A DNA stretch of 64,000 bases from Coniella vitis (GCA_011317545.1 WUJK01000009.1:1488001-1552000), one strand, 5' to 3'; counted from the first letter of the stretch, positions 34,510 through 47,399 are shown. Program-made: numbers and translations. Notes: generated by a model not told the origin, from the sequence alone.

Positions 34510-36459
34510 CTCGAGGACTTGGGAGCTTGGCTGCGCGAGTGGATAAGAGGGAATTGAGAACAGGATGAGGGCAGCAGTCGTCTGCGTTCCAACGGCCAGA
34601 GTAGGGAAACAATAACAAGTCTTTCGAGATTCAGCTTCGCGTACACACTTGCAGCGTCCTGGATAAAAAACGGGAGTCTACAGCCGAGGAACCAACTTGA
34701 AACAAACTGGGCGATACTGTGCCTTTTCTAGCCTGGGCCCCAGAGCCCTCAAACACAGACTGGGAATTGCATTGGGTAAGAGGCATATTGGGCTGAAAGA
34801 GCACTGGTAGCGAGCCAGAAGGGGTTCGTCTGAAGGCGACGCCATATTGAGGCCAAACAAAAGAACCCATGAGCTGTTGCGGAGCCTGAGAAATGTGAGA
34901 GGTTTCTTCTAGATGGCCCCGCGAGCAACGATGTGTGTGGACTGGGAGAAATAGGGCGACGTCGCAAATGCCATGTGCGGAACGGAGCAAGTACTATGTA
35001 CACAGTACTCGACCCTTAACTTCAAAGCTCGGCCTAAAGCCAGCCAAACGGGTCCAGTCCAGGGGTCGTCGGCCCCTGCCTTCCATGCAGGCGTTGATGT
35101 AATGCAAGGTACCGCTGCGGCAAAACAGGTCATCTGCAGCGCCTGACTTAGCGGTTAATGTACTTTTGGGTACTTCTCTCGCTTGGCAGCCTCCATACCG
35201 CATCAATTCCGTGGGCAATAAAAATAAAGCTCAACCACAGAAACAAACCTCTATCAAAAGCCAGGCCCATACATTCCAGGATGCCGATGCCGTTTGCCAG
35301 GCATATTGGGTAGACGAATTTCATGCGCGGCCTACTAGGTACTAGAATAGCTCGGGGAAACGCTCCGGATGAGCATCCTCATTAGTCCTTTCCACTCTGT
35401 TCAAGTGCCGGCGGACGAAGGCATGAATCTGCATGCCGAGCCACCCAATCAGCAGCCGCACAAGGACACTCCAAGGCCGAGAATGGAAACCGAGAGGTCT
35501 AGTGGAGAGCATCGGGCCTCCACGCTCTCATGCCTGGCAAACCGGGTGCTCGAATCCGTCTCGGTCTGGACTCCTTGGGGTTAAAAGATCAAGCACAGTC
35601 GTTGGTGGCACTGTCCAGCCTGTAAGAATTCATAATAGTGCCATATGACGATGATCTATTAGGGCCGATCAATAGCGGCCAGAAGTCGGCAACATTGCTT
35701 GGTGTACTGATCGCTGGGTCCCTAGTATCCCGGCGATGCCATTCGCATGCATAACACTTCTGCATAATCTCGCGAAGCAGACAGAGACACCGCCCTTTGT
35801 CTGGAATGTCTTGCACTCAACCGCATCATGCTACATGTCGGAAGCCACGCCCACGCAAGTCCACTTAGGCAGCATCGAATGGAGCGGCGAACGCCGGCCG
35901 AATACTTGGGTTGTGAGCCTGTTGAACTTGAGCATCAAATAATTCCCGATCGAACTGTGCTCGTCTTAGTTTCTAGTACCGAGCAGGTTGTCTCCCTAGT
36001 CCGTGGGCGATTCATTCTGTCTGGAAAGCTGGGATGCCAACTCATGCTAGGTTTCAGGTGATTTCTTGACTATATTTGTAAGAATGAGCCGGTGCTGCTG
36101 CGTCATGCTGCGAGAATTAGTGCATGTTTCGTCTCTAACAGGCTATGGGCGAAGCTCGTCTTCATCTTGTTGAATAAGAATTGATTTTACTACTTTATCA
36201 CCAAGCAATTGCCCTCATAGCCCGAATTCAAAGAACCTGGTTTAGGGTCATGCCGATGGCACTTTTATGTTGGAAAGAATTGGCACCATCACACCAGCTA
36301 CCTAAGCGTAAAGTTATGTTGTGATGAGGTAAAATACGAGAAAATGATCCTAGTGGTAACCTCTTTCCGGCGGCCTTGTCGCGCTGAAGCAAACTTAAGT
36401 GCGATAAGACCCAAGGAGCGGTTCCATTGTCATTCGTGCTTTGTGAAGAGTGTAGTTGT

Positions 36460-36491
<32 letters not shown>

Positions 36492-36877
36492 TATGTAAGC
36501 AATAAGTAGGAATGCTTTCAATTCTAAATCGTATCCTCATTGGGGAATATGCCTCTATCTTCATTACGATGCACTCAAGCCAGCTCATACGCGCCCATTA
36601 GGCGCCACGTCCATGCGCGTTTGTACCCGCCTCGCAGGTCACTGTGTACTCCTCCATTTTCATAACCTCCTGGACAGGTAGACGGCGGCGTGGTGCCGTC
36701 ACGATGTATTAGCCTCACGGAGGCCGGGGAAGATTTTTGTGCCAAAATCCAAAGAAAAAGAAAATCAGGGGGGGGGGGGGAAGAAGGTTGCCTTGGTTGT
36801 ACGAAACATTCAGAGAGCACGTCATCAATTGAATCCGTGACAGACGCTCTCCCTAAACCGTTACATAGTAGTTCGGA
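34510..36877. other. Intergenic region with microsatellites
   Basis: No gene is supported. It contains an AT microsatellite (about 36457-36492, TATATA interrupted by AA) and a run of 13 G (36768-36780). Other frames are short and random-looking. The first 500 bp probably hold the promoter of the large acidic protein. Confidence 0.55.
36457..36492. repeat. TA microsatellite
   Basis: About 36 bases of alternating T and A with one AA interruption. Confidence 0.9.
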
Positions 36878-37903
36878 CTAGATTCGGTTGGATGTATTGC
36901 CCTTGGTAGCCAATGCTGAGCTCCTTCGATATGTCTCACGATATTGAACACGCTCAAAGAAGCCGAAGCCAATGACGGCTAAGCCGATGACAAACCAGGT
37001 ACCCGTGACAACGAGGCCCACGGGGAAGATGAGGAGATTGGCACCCGGCATAACAAATGCAACAGTGCCATTGGCAAGCCCTGCAACAACCAAGTTGACA
37101 GCAATCTGCGCCTGAGCCGTGGTCGAAATGACAACATCTGTTGACAAGGCGCCTGCCAGAAAAGATGCCTCGTTCAACGAGACATTAGTGGACACAGTCT
37201 GTCCAGCTGTGTTCTTGGCTGAAAGCGTCACAATAGGGGTTACGTATTCCTCGACCTCGGACCTTTTCGTGTTCGATCGTCAGTTAATTAGCAGTTCATG
37301 GAGGGTAAAAAATAGCAAAACTCACATGTTCATGCCTGCGGCCACCTTGGCCTGGTCAATCTGACCGACAAACATGTAGGTCTGCAAGAGCTGCGGAGTG
37401 GTAGTCCGCTTTCCCCCAACCATGCTCTGAGCGGTAGTCATGTTGACGGGGCTGACACTTGCGCCATTGTAGCTCAATGAGACCTGGACTTGATCGGGTG
37501 GAATGCCCACAAAGTCTTGGTTCGCTGCGCTGATCTGGTACAAGCGGAGATCTGCCATGAAAGAACCGGTTTGCTCGTTGAGGACCGGAAGGTTGTAGCA
37601 AGTACAGGTGCCCGATGGATTGGAAGCCTCCATGAGTTTGGACAGGGCGGCTTCACAGGCCGTATTCACATCGGCATCCCATTGCGTCATGTTGGAGGTC
37701 GTGGTCGTGGTCGCGGCGGCTGCTGCTGCTGCTGTCTGTCTGCGAAAGACAACGTGCTCGTTGGCCGCACGCTCCATTCTGGACTCGAGCAGACGTGTAG
37801 ATCTGCCAGTCAAGGCGCCTTCTGCCACCAAGTCACCCACTCCTCCAGCTCGCGCCCCAAGGGCAAGCATGGCCATTAGCCCCGCGCCGGATAGAAAGAC
37901 CAT
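36878..37903 (-). CDS. Fungal secretory-pathway protein with C-terminal membrane segment
   Basis: Two exons, 37903-37326 and 37262-36878, give 320 aa. The Met at 37903 starts a clear signal peptide (MVFLSGAGLMAMLALGARAG); the longer open frame upstream would hide it, so this Met is preferred. After a short linker comes an Ala/Thr-rich tract (TAAAAAAATTTTTS) and then a lumenal domain with several Cys (CEAALSK, CTCYNLPV) and putative N-glycosylation sites such as NMT and NVS. A long hydrophobic region near the end (about 257-301), ending FVIGLAVIGFGFF, probably forms one or two membrane helices, followed by a short charged tail. I do not recognise a family. It is probably located in the plasma membrane or an internal membrane. 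The 63-nt intron has a GTGAGT donor. Confidence 0.78.
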
Positions 37904-39902
37904 GTTGGCTTTTGGGGTCGATTTGAGTCGAGTTCGAGGATCGAGAAGAGTTGAGAATTGCCGGGGCGGATCTGATGGAACTTTATCACCCACGCGAGCG
38001 TCACGCCAATCAATATATTAGAATCCGACCGGCGGGTGCTTTCCTCTGATGCACAGGTGGACTAGGTATGCGGTAGAGATTGGCCTTAGGAACCTGCCTA
38101 AAGATCTCGCTGCACCGGTGGTTCCAGCCTAGTGTCTGTGCAAGCACTGCGAGAAAATAGCAGAAGGGGAAAAGAAGAGAAGTCAGAGATGGCAAAAGGA
38201 GATTGAGGACGATAATCGCAGCGAAGCAGAGAACCCTGGGGGGTGGGGAACAGATCGCCTTTAGGTCGCCAAGACTACAAGCCCGGCCAACTAGACAGCT
38301 TGGGAGCAAGATGACGGGACGCTAGGTCACAGCGGCAACGGTCGCCAGAGAGGGGTTGAGAAAGGCAGCGGAGCAGAAGAGCAGAAAAAGGTGTCGGGAC
38401 CGGCGAGCGACTCGTGGCGAGGGGGCAGTGACAAGAGGAAATATCGCGAGCAAGACGCCCCAAACGCCTGACATGGGACGGTGTCCAAGGATCTGGGGCC
38501 CAGCACGGTCATGCAACACGTATCATCAAAACAACTGCTGTCGTCTGTTGTATGTCGTGTGCTTTTTTGGGGAAAAAGCGAGCAACGTAGAGGAAGGTGG
38601 GGTGGATCGTCCGATGGACAGCTTGCCGAGACGACGACGACGCAAGCAATCATAGGGGCGGAAGAGGACGCGGCGGCTGCACCAGACTGAGAGTCGCAAG
38701 CACAACTGCTTGGTCAGTGGCCGTCAAGGCTCACACGCTCATATCCGTGTAGCGAGAAGCCAAGGCGGACGCAGAAGGAGGCAGGCTGCGGCGCAACTTA
38801 TTTGTCGACTGTTTTCTCGGGCGCAAGGAAACAAGAGGAAAGGCACAGCACAGCACAGCACAGCAACAGCAGCTACAGGGCAGTCATGAGACGCATGTGG
38901 GTGCATCAGAGACGACCAGGGGCGTGTGAGGTCGCGAGCAAGATACATAGTAGTGTTTTGGCGACTCGGTTGGGCCGGGAACTGGAACGTGGTCGGCGTC
39001 GACCAGGTCGCAGACTTGAGACCAGAACGGGGTGCTGCCCCCAGTGCTACAGAGCCCCTGGAGATCCGTGACAGGACCTGGCAGGGCACTGCAAGGGCGC
39101 TAACAGATGGGGCCAGCCAAGCCAGCCAGCCAGCCAACCACTCGGTGTCATATCAGGCTAGCTAAGCCGTCACAGAGGAGCAGGGGGTGATAAACCTGGG
39201 CGAGCGTGACGCTGAGTGCTGCGCCAAAGCTTGGCATGCTATACTGCTCTCTCGCGCTCTGCACCACGCCGTCCGTTTGCTATGTAGCGTGAGCGAGAGC
39301 ACCATTGGCTTTTGAGCAGGCCCGCCTTGATACTTCTAGGCGGGCGATGGATCGGAAATGGATTGCCCGTACCGAGGGGATTCAGACGCTGACTTGCTTT
39401 CAGTCCTGCCCTCGCAATCATGTCTCCGAGAGTTGTCAAAGGACATGTGATGTTGCTGTGGCTTGACTCTGTCGCGGTTGGGCGGAGAGATCCAGAACAG
39501 GAAAGCACCGGGAAGCCACAGCGGGAAGTAGGGAAAGTGGGGTTCTTCTGTGACACGGGTGAAACCACCAAAAAGAATATGGGCCCAGGGCTTGTCCAGG
39601 TACGGGGTGTTGCTCGCAGGCCGGAGTATCTTAGTCAGCCTGGATTCGTAGCAAGTGCTGTGTACAATCTTGCCCATCAGCAAGCCGTCTTCAATGAACC
39701 TGCTGATTATGCCTTTCCCTGCTGGATCTGGACCAATACAGTAAGCAGGCCTGCAGGCTTGGGTCATGCTGGTCCATTTCGTCCCAAGGATAACCTTGAA
39801 ACCCTAACCCTTCTCTGATATCCTGGGCTGCCAGCGGCCACTTTTTCCCTTCCCTTCTTGTTTCTCATCAGTACATAGTACTAGAGCTCACCTACAGCAG
39901 CC
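37904..39902. other. Intergenic region
   Basis: GC-rich with simple repeats: GCACA units at about 38846-38865 and CCAG units at about 39113-39138. A minus-strand frame 39767-39336 (143 aa) starts with a non-ATG codon and is not recognised. No gene is supported. Confidence 0.5.
39799..39811 (+). promoter_or_regulatory. Telobox-like motif (AACCCTAACCC) upstream of the SDR gene
   Basis: The complement of AGGGTTAGGG is found about 100 bp upstream of the start codon at 39903, close to the spacing of the motif at 18668 from the DUF423 start. Function is inferred. Confidence 0.35.
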
Positions 39903-40981
39903 ATGGCCAGTGCACCGCACCAGGGCCCGGTCTTGGTCACTGGTGGCTCCGGCTTCGTCGCCCTCGAAATCATCTCGCAGCTTCTCGATGCCGGCTACAT
40001 CGTTCACACTACCGTCAGGAGTCTTCAGAATCATGCAAAGACGCAGGCTCTCCGCGCCTGGCGCGACCTCCACCGCTACGACAAGCTGGTATTCTTTGAA
40101 GCCGATCTGCTCCAGCCAATCTCGTTTGGGCCTGCCATGCGGGGCTGCCACGTTGTCTACCACGTAGCCTCGCCCTTCAAGGTTGAGAAAAGATCAAAGA
40201 TGGCCTGCGGGAAATGATCGCGCCGGCACTCAAGGGCACAGCCAATGTTCTTCAATCGGTCCAAGACACCCCCTCAGTCACTAGGGTCATCCTCACCTCT
40301 TCGGTTGGTGCCGTCGCTGGAGATTACCGCGATGTTCTCGACAAGATGGAGGGCTGCGTGCTGCACGAAAGGTATTTCAATGAGCCCAGTTCTGAGAGGC
40401 ATAACCCGTACCACCAGTCCAAGGTCTTGGCCGAGAAGGAGGCCTGGAGTCGCCATGACGCACAGTCACCGCGTCGCTGGCATCTTGTTGTTCTCTGTCC
40501 GGGCCTGGTACTCGGCTCCACTCCTACCGCTGCCTCCGAATCCGGTAGTCTTTTTCTGATGGATGAACTGCTGGCTGGCTGGATGTTCTATGGCGTGCCT
40601 GACCTCTCTTTTGTGCTCGTCGACGTCCGCGACGTAGCCACTGCACACATCAAGGCTGCCGAGTTGCAAGCTGCCTCCGGCCGCTATCTCATCTGCCAGC
40701 CTGAGACAACTTCCTTTTTGCACATCTCCAAGCACTCCAAATCCTTGCGTAATGGCTCCATCTGGCTGCCCGCCCACCGTATTCCCAACCTTGTCACCAG
40801 AATCGTGGGCCCGCTGTTCGGACTCACCCAGCTGTGGATGTCACGCAACCTTGGTGTACAGTTCACGGCCGACAACTCTAGAAGTATCGAGGAGTCGGGT
40901 GTCACATATCGCTCACGCGAGCAGACCCTCAATGACCATTACAGGTCCTGGGAGGATCTGAAAAGGGGAAAGGCGTCGTAG
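39903..40981 (+). pseudogene. Extended SDR, dihydroflavonol-4-reductase-like NAD(P)-dependent reductase, apparent frameshift
   Basis: From the ATG at 39903 a frame runs to about residue 99 (VLVTGGSGFVALEIISQLL, the GxxGxxA nucleotide-binding loop; HVVYHVASPFKVEK), then hits TGA at 40215-40217. The coding sense resumes one frame away (LREMIAPALKGTANVLQS) from about 40194 and continues to a stop at 40979-40981. The catalytic pair is kept: Tyr and Lys in NPYHQSKVLAEK (YxxxK), and the VILTSSVGAVAG strand. The break is inside an AAAA run (gagaaaagatc, near 40186), so a one-base loss there, real or by sequencing error, would explain it. A 11-nt intron is not credible. If the error hypothesis is right the enzyme is about 359 aa, a normal size, and reduces a ketone or aldehyde substrate. 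It is the first gene of a neighbourhood with three transporters and a regulator. Confidence 0.8.
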
Positions 40982-41656
40982 CTCTTTGAAGTAATGACAG
41001 GAAACCTGGCTTTGACACAAAACCATAGAGGTGAGCCTTGATCCATGTAACGATGTTATCGCACGTGTACCCTCTACAGATTTCGCCAAAGAAATTATAG
41101 GAACTCAAAACTCCCATATACGCAACGGTATACGGACTTATCTTTTGCAAAGCCAGCTTCGATGCCATGCTGCTTCAAGATCAGGTTTCAAGGTTTTCAG
41201 GTCCATCTATAAGTCCATGTTTACTGGAAGAACCTATGCATCGCTCTCGACGAACCACTTTTTGGGGGCCTCGACTGTTACTCTCTATGGAACTAGTGGC
41301 AGCATCTGCATCACTATGAAATTCACATGAGAGCACATATAGAGAAAAATCACAACATAACGTATCCTGACAATAATTTCTTCCAAGTTCAACATATACC
41401 TCAGTCTTCCGGCCCAGCTTCGCGTCTGTTGGATCAAGAGGTTTATTCAGGCGCCGAGTGTGTGTCTTTCGAATGTTCTGTATCCTTGTAGGCTATGATC
41501 TATAGCTACATGCTATATGACGCTATGCTTACCGAACCTGTTGAATCATTTCAACATCGCACAGGACGAATTCGCAGAGATATAGCCTTGCGCCTGCTTT
41601 AGGCATGACTTTGAAGTGCCTGCTCATTGTGTGAATACACAGCCCATATGTCATGG
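40982..41656. other. Intergenic region between convergent genes
   Basis: The 3' flanks of the reductase and the MFS gene, without a supported gene. AT-rich in its second half. Confidence 0.55.
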
Positions 41657-43671
41657 CTACTTGACATACTGGGCACTGCGATCGTCGTGCATGTTCCTAT
41701 CCTTCTCGACGTCGCTACCTGTCGTGTCCTCCGCTTCTACGGCGGTGTCTTCGTCCTCGGCCGCCGTAGGTACCGTTTGGCTCTCTGCAACAGGTCCCTG
41801 CGCCTCGGCGTCGATTGCCTTCTTTGCCTCTTCTGTCTCTTCCTTCCGTTGCAGTCCTTTGTCCTTGATGAAGAACATTAGCAGCCAGCAGCAGCTGATG
41901 CACCCAATCCAAAAGAAAAAGACAGATCTCGACGCTAGCGTATACGTGTCAAGCACAGCATCCTTTTGGCTCTCTGTGAGACCCGACAGATCAGGAACCG
42001 AAAAGACAGATGACTTGATCTCGCTAACCAGCGTTGCTGGAAGGGTTGGTGACGATGGCAGGCGCGAGACTACGGTGTTGGAGTACAGCGCTGAAGCCAC
42101 GGCAAGGCCACAAGCACCCCCAAGCGAACGCAGAAAGTTTCTTGAACTAATGACAACCGCTCGATCGGCCTTTGCCGAATGCGCCTGGGCGGCGACAAGC
42201 GTGGGCTGGAATGTGAAGCCTATGCCAGCTCCCTGGATCACGAGAACGACAATCATACCTGCCAACGGGAATGTTCGACTGAATCTGCTCTCGACCACGG
42301 CGGCAATGACCCAGAGGGAAAATCCGACCCAAATGACTTCGCCGTATCGATTGGTTCGCGACATGTACTGGCCAGATGCAATGGATGCCAATGATTGTGG
42401 AAGGACCACGGGGAGGATCATGAGTGCTGACTGTATAATAGTCATTTGTCGGACAATCTGGTAGAACAGCGGGAGGTAGTACAGGATACTGTAGTAGGAG
42501 AGACCGCTATCAAACAATGTCAGCAAATTGCTGCTTATATCTGAGGGGAGTCATTTGACCTGTCCAATAGGCCGCCTGAGCCAAGTGCGGGAACGCAAGA
42601 CAACGGCGAAACGACTTATTCAAAGTCACGCCATGATTTCAAGCTGCGGCTCTGGTAGCAGCTCCATGAAGCTATGTGCTGAGTAAGTGGCAAAAAGTTC
42701 GACTTACATTAAGAAGTTCTGTATCATCATTGCAGTCAAGGCCGGCTTCTTAAACAAGCGAACTGTATCCTCAATCAACACGTGAACTAGACTCCGATAG
42801 CGTCCAGAAATGCACTCAGGGATGGGAAAGATTGGCCAAGACACCTACAGGGAAACATGGGCAACTTGGCCACTTTCCACTCATTCAGCACAAACAAGAC
42901 AAGAAAGACACCGCCAATGGTCAGCATGGAAATTACCATGGGCGAGCGGGCAGCGAATTCAGTGCCTATCCCAGAGATGGGAATAAGCAGAAGCACTGTG
43001 CCTACCGAGCTGAATAAAATACCCAGGTAGTCGATTTTTGCCAGCTTTGCCTTGAGCGGCTCGGGCGGAATGGTCTGTGACGGCAGCAGGAACAGGAGTA
43101 TCAAGGCTGCGCAAACAGCCAGCGGACAGAGGAGCCAGAATAACGCCCTCCAAGTGACTTTTTCTGTAAAGGACGAGGAGATGAAAGGTCCAACGGCGTT
43201 ACCAAGCCCCACGCATGAGCCCAAGATGCCCATGAACTTGCCCCGTTGCTTAAGTGTTGTCACATCCGAAACAACCATCATGGTGAGGGCCATGGTGCCT
43301 CCACTAGCCACACCGCTGATACCGCGGAAAGCAAAAAATTGAGGCCCCGTCTTGGCGAATGAACATAGCAAATCACCCAAGCCCAGCAGACACAGGCATG
43401 AAATCAGCATGACTTTTCGCCCAAAAATATCCGATAACCTGCCATAGAGCACCTGGAATGCCGTGTTGGCAATCAAGGAGGATGTTCCTGCCCATGTTAT
43501 TGTTGAAGAGCTGTTGAGGTCACGGCCTATGGTGGGCAACACAACGCCAATGGATTGTTGGTCAATGAAAGTGATCAGCAGTGCCGAAGCCAAAGCGCCG
43601 AAGACAATTATAAGGCGCCCAGTAGGCAGGATGTTGGTCTGGTCGTGTAGAGTCGGCTCGATTTTGGCCAT
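41657..43671 (-). CDS. MFS transporter (14-helix drug:H+ antiporter type)
   Basis: Three exons, 43671-42849, 42762-42708 and 42506-41657, give 575 aa. The middle exon is only 55 nt; splicing joins PMFPF to RLFKKPALTAMMIQNFL and then to GLSYYSILYYLPLF, continuous with the DHA2/DHA14 subfamily. Typical motifs are TFIDQQSIGVVLPTIGRDL in helix 1, YGRLSDIFGRKVMLI (motif A between helices 2 and 3), and GILGSCVGLGNAVGP (antiporter motif C). The C-terminal tail is long, cytosolic and very acidic. Substrates are usually toxic compounds or secondary metabolites, but cannot be read from sequence. Intron 1 is 86 nt and intron 2 is 201 nt, long for this genome. The gene is convergent with the SDR gene and in tandem with the SulP gene on the same strand. 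Confidence 0.92.
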
Positions 43672-44794
43672 GGCGAAGAGCAGAATTGACTGGCTCGAGG
43701 GCGTGAACCGCGGCCTTGGCTCAGTGACAAGGATCCCAATCCAAGGCTTCCGTATGCCGTACTACCGAGCGTTGCAACGCAAGGACTTGTTATCAGTCGG
43801 CCCCAAGTCTCACGTCGTCGCGCCCGGTTCAATGTTGCTGACTGGTGAGGTAAAACAAGAGTGAAAGACGAGTACAGACCCCAAGAGCTGGTATCAATTG
43901 AGGTGGAGAACCGAGAGAGGACGCGCAAAGAAGATGAGAACAGAGGGAGGGGAGAAAAAAAAACCCCCCCTTCAAAAAACCCAAAAAAAGACAACAACCA
44001 ATGACACAAGACCGCGCAAGAGCCACCGACGGTGGGACTGGCTTGCTGGCCGGCTGACCGACACAAGATCAAGAGATTAGAAAAGGGCGTCCTGTTGACA
44101 AGACGACGCCGATCCTCGGCGCATCGAGAAAACCAAAACTAAAGCGATTCGCGAGCCAGATCTTCTTATCCAGAAACACGTGTGTGTCCAAGTACTACGA
44201 AGAAAAGAGGTACCCGCGAAATTCCCGGGAATTCTGGTCACAACATGACGGCAATCGATAAATAGCGGCACCGGATAGCCGGGAATAAAGGGGCTCTGGG
44301 AGATCCCTAAGGCTCACCGTCGCCATCGCCGTCCATTGATTGTGCGCAGTCCTAGCGCGGGAGGTCGAGAAAAAAAGCAACATGGCAATATTCGTTGACA
44401 TATCTAACATCAACTCGCCCAAGCTAAGCCGAAGAAGAACTTCATCCCAGTCCTCTCTGTTTTTGTACATCAGCTTCCCACACCAGCATAATAGTTGAGT
44501 AGCATCTGCGCGTTCACAGGAAGCTATAAATGTGTCTAGAAAGCCTTGCCAATAACAGAAGTGGGGTGTTCACAAAAGGTTTTTCCAAAGAGTCTAGTCT
44601 ATAAACGCCAATGCTATCTGCGCCGGTGAACTCTGCCAATCATACTTTTCAAGAAACAACAGTCGTAAAGTGCTGTAGACTTCTAACTTCGTGGGGTGCT
44701 CCACGTCATCTTCTCATCCCTCATGTAAAAGTCTTCTTCGCTTCATAAGTCAACGTCCATACTCCTAGGAGTAGTAAGATCATATGAGATGCTC
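43672..44794. other. Intergenic region
   Basis: No gene is supported. The part next to 43671 is probably the MFS promoter; it is rich in A runs (about 43955-43989). The rest is the 3' flank of the SulP gene. Confidence 0.55.
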
Positions 44795-47399
44795 TCAATC
44801 AGTTGTAGCCTCGCGCTCGGCCATAGTTCTTCCTCGTTCGCCGGATACTATGCTCTCGCCTCCATCTTCGACATCGGCTAGCTTGAGTGCATCCTGTACG
44901 TCAGCCACGAAATGATCCTCGCCCCCAGCCAATTCCACGATCCCGCTGCGCTGCATTAGTGCCCATACTTTGCTAGACCGCCCGGGACACCGGCTGAAAA
45001 AGACCCGAACACCGCGCTCGCGATATGTGCGCACAATTTCTTCTAATACCATAGTGCCAGATCCATCAAGCGATGTAACACCGTGGATATCGAAAATGAT
45101 GTTTCTGTTGGAATCTTCCTTGCGCAATCGGGGCAGAGCAGGATGAGCTTTGCCCGTACCATACATTTCTAGTCGTCTCAGCCGGGTTTTGAGCTCGCCG
45201 GTATTCGCAAATGTCAACGGCTCAGGGATTTTGACAATCAGGCAACCTTCGACAAACTCGAGGCGCTCTGGATTCGTCTCTGCATTCTCGAATCGCTGCG
45301 TGCCAGGAATCCGGCCTAGAATCTGAATTCGTGGCCGTGTTGCATGGCGAATTACTTGCAGCAAAGACAAGCCAATTCCCACGGCAATGCCCAGATTAAG
45401 GGAATAGAAGATCGTTGTCATGACAATGACAAGCATCAATGTGAGTTCTGGCCATGCCCCGATCCGGAAAAAGAAGACAACATCATGAGGAGCCTCCTCA
45501 ACAAGAGACCAGGCAACAACTGTGATGAGTGAAGACAAGACCGGTTTCTTGACGCATGTCAGCAAATAGACATTCATAGCCAAGGCAGGGAAGCAGGTAA
45601 GGGAGGGAAATAACGAACCGGGAGGTAGTAAAAGTAGGGCAACAGGAAGAAAATGGTGATAACAGTTAGAGCACTCAGAAATACAGAGCTCATGGGCGTC
45701 TTTCCGCCGGTCTGCTTATTAACCTTGCTCCTGCCATAGCCTCCAAATGCTGGCATACTCATGAAGCACGAGCCGACCAAATTCGCCACGCCGAGCGCCA
45801 CAAGCTCGCGATTCGGACTCAACTGAATACCGGGAATTTCGCTGCTGGGCCCTAGGCTCTTGGCAGCTACAGACGATTCAAAAAAGCCTAACAATGCAAT
45901 GAGAAATGAGGTACCCATGGCGTCTCGGATGTGGGTCATGTGCGACAGCTGGAAGGGCCAACGGAAAGTGAAAAGGCGACCGGACGCCGACCTGATATCA
46001 CCCATGATGGCCACACCATGACTTTCCCACTCGAGCTGATAACACAAGATGGCTGACAAGACCACGACCACGAGGCGATCGGGAATGTAAGCGACTGCGG
46101 GATAGCGAGGCTGAAGCCGACGTTTCACTTCTCTGTGGAGAAATCAGTCTCAACGCGCTCTAGCACATGAACGACAGTCCACTATAAGGGAGTTGCTTCA
46201 TGCTGAGCAAGTGCATTCGTTGTGGGTAAGCTTACCTGCACGTCATGACAACGGTGAAGCTTGTCGCTGCAATGGCAGCGGTCAGCACGTGTACATCGCC
46301 AAGATGGCGTACTACGAAACCAAGTTTGTCCATCGAGCTCCCGTGGCCGACGTGGTCGGCAGCAAGAGTAGCGAGCCCCAGTTCTGGCAACAGCTGTTCG
46401 ACGAAAATGACGAAGCCAATGGCGGAAATGAAACCACGCAAAAAAGGCTTGGAAAGAACGCTATCGAGAAAACCCAAGCGGAAGAGGCCAGATAAGAAGA
46501 TGGTTGCGCCAGCGGTGCCGGCAATGACGCCGCAAATCCTCGCATGCATGATGGCATCGTCGTCTGCGCCTCGACCGTTATCTACGCTGCCCTTGACGAC
46601 ACTGCCAACCAACAGGGAGCCGGGGGCTTCGGGCCCAAGGATCATCTGCGGCGCGCTTCCAAGCAGCGCATAGCAAAAGGGGTTGAATACAAAGGCGTAG
46701 AGACCGTTGATGGGCGGTACATGGGCCAAGTTGTCGGCTAGGGACAGCGCCATTGGGAGATACATGCCAGCAATGGTGAGACCTGCAATGAAGTCGCCTT
46801 TGAGGAAAGAGAGCTTGTACTCGCGCATCCATACCAGACAGGGCAGATAGTAGGCAAGGTACCTAGGCAAGAATGCGTGTCAGCTCTTGTAGTCGCAGTG
46901 CGCTGTCTCGCAGCAGCAGGTGCATAGAGAGGGCCACAAACATGTATCCGCTATCCTTGACACCATGCCTCTCAGCAAGCTCGCTAGACCGGCTCATATT
47001 CTTGCTGCGGATGCGCCTAGCCCACCGCTTCCGCCAGTCGGAGGCGCCACCAGCAGAAACATAGGCGACGACGCTGTCGAAGATGGGCAGGGAGTTGTCG
47101 GAGGAAGCGCCCGGGGAGGCAGCGCGCGATGAACCGACGGCGGAGCCATTGCCGGAGCGGAGATAGCTGGCCGAGGGGCTGATGGGCCGCGGCGAGAAGG
47201 TGCCGTGGTCGCAAGGCCCTTCATGTGGATGGTCATGGTAAAGCGTATCACCCAGAAGGGCACTTGTCTCGGAAGGCGGCACAGCGGGCTTGGATGGGGA
47301 GGAGGAGGAGGATGACGAGTCTACACTGGGGGTGTAGCTTTGGCGCAAGCCACTCGGGGTCGCAGGCGCATGGGCGCTGGTGTTGGCTGAAGAAGCCAT
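44795..47399 (-). CDS. SulP/SLC26 anion transporter with STAS domain (yeast YGR125W type)
   Basis: Four exons, 47399-46942, 46862-46236, 46132-45619 and 45547-44795, give 783 aa. The Met at 47399 is the first ATG; upstream in-frame sequence has only a TTG start. A Ser-rich cytosolic N-terminus (about 1-150) is followed by YYLPCLVWMREYKLSFLKGD and FIAGLTIAGMYLPMALSLAD, the SulP signature, then many helices. The C-terminal STAS domain (about 590-735) has IIFDIHGVTSLDGSGTMVLE, matching the conserved loop of anti-sigma antagonist folds. Relatives carry sulfate or other anions; YGR125W is vacuolar. The motif ETSALL near residue 50 fits the acidic dileucine signal for vacuolar delivery, so a vacuolar location is likely (inference). 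Introns are 71-103 nt with GTAAGC, GTTCGT and GTTTGT donors, the latter two unusual. Confidence 0.93.

Noticed and set aside
39336..39767. 143-aa minus-strand frame upstream of the SDR gene
   Set aside because: Starts with a non-ATG codon and has no recognisable domain.
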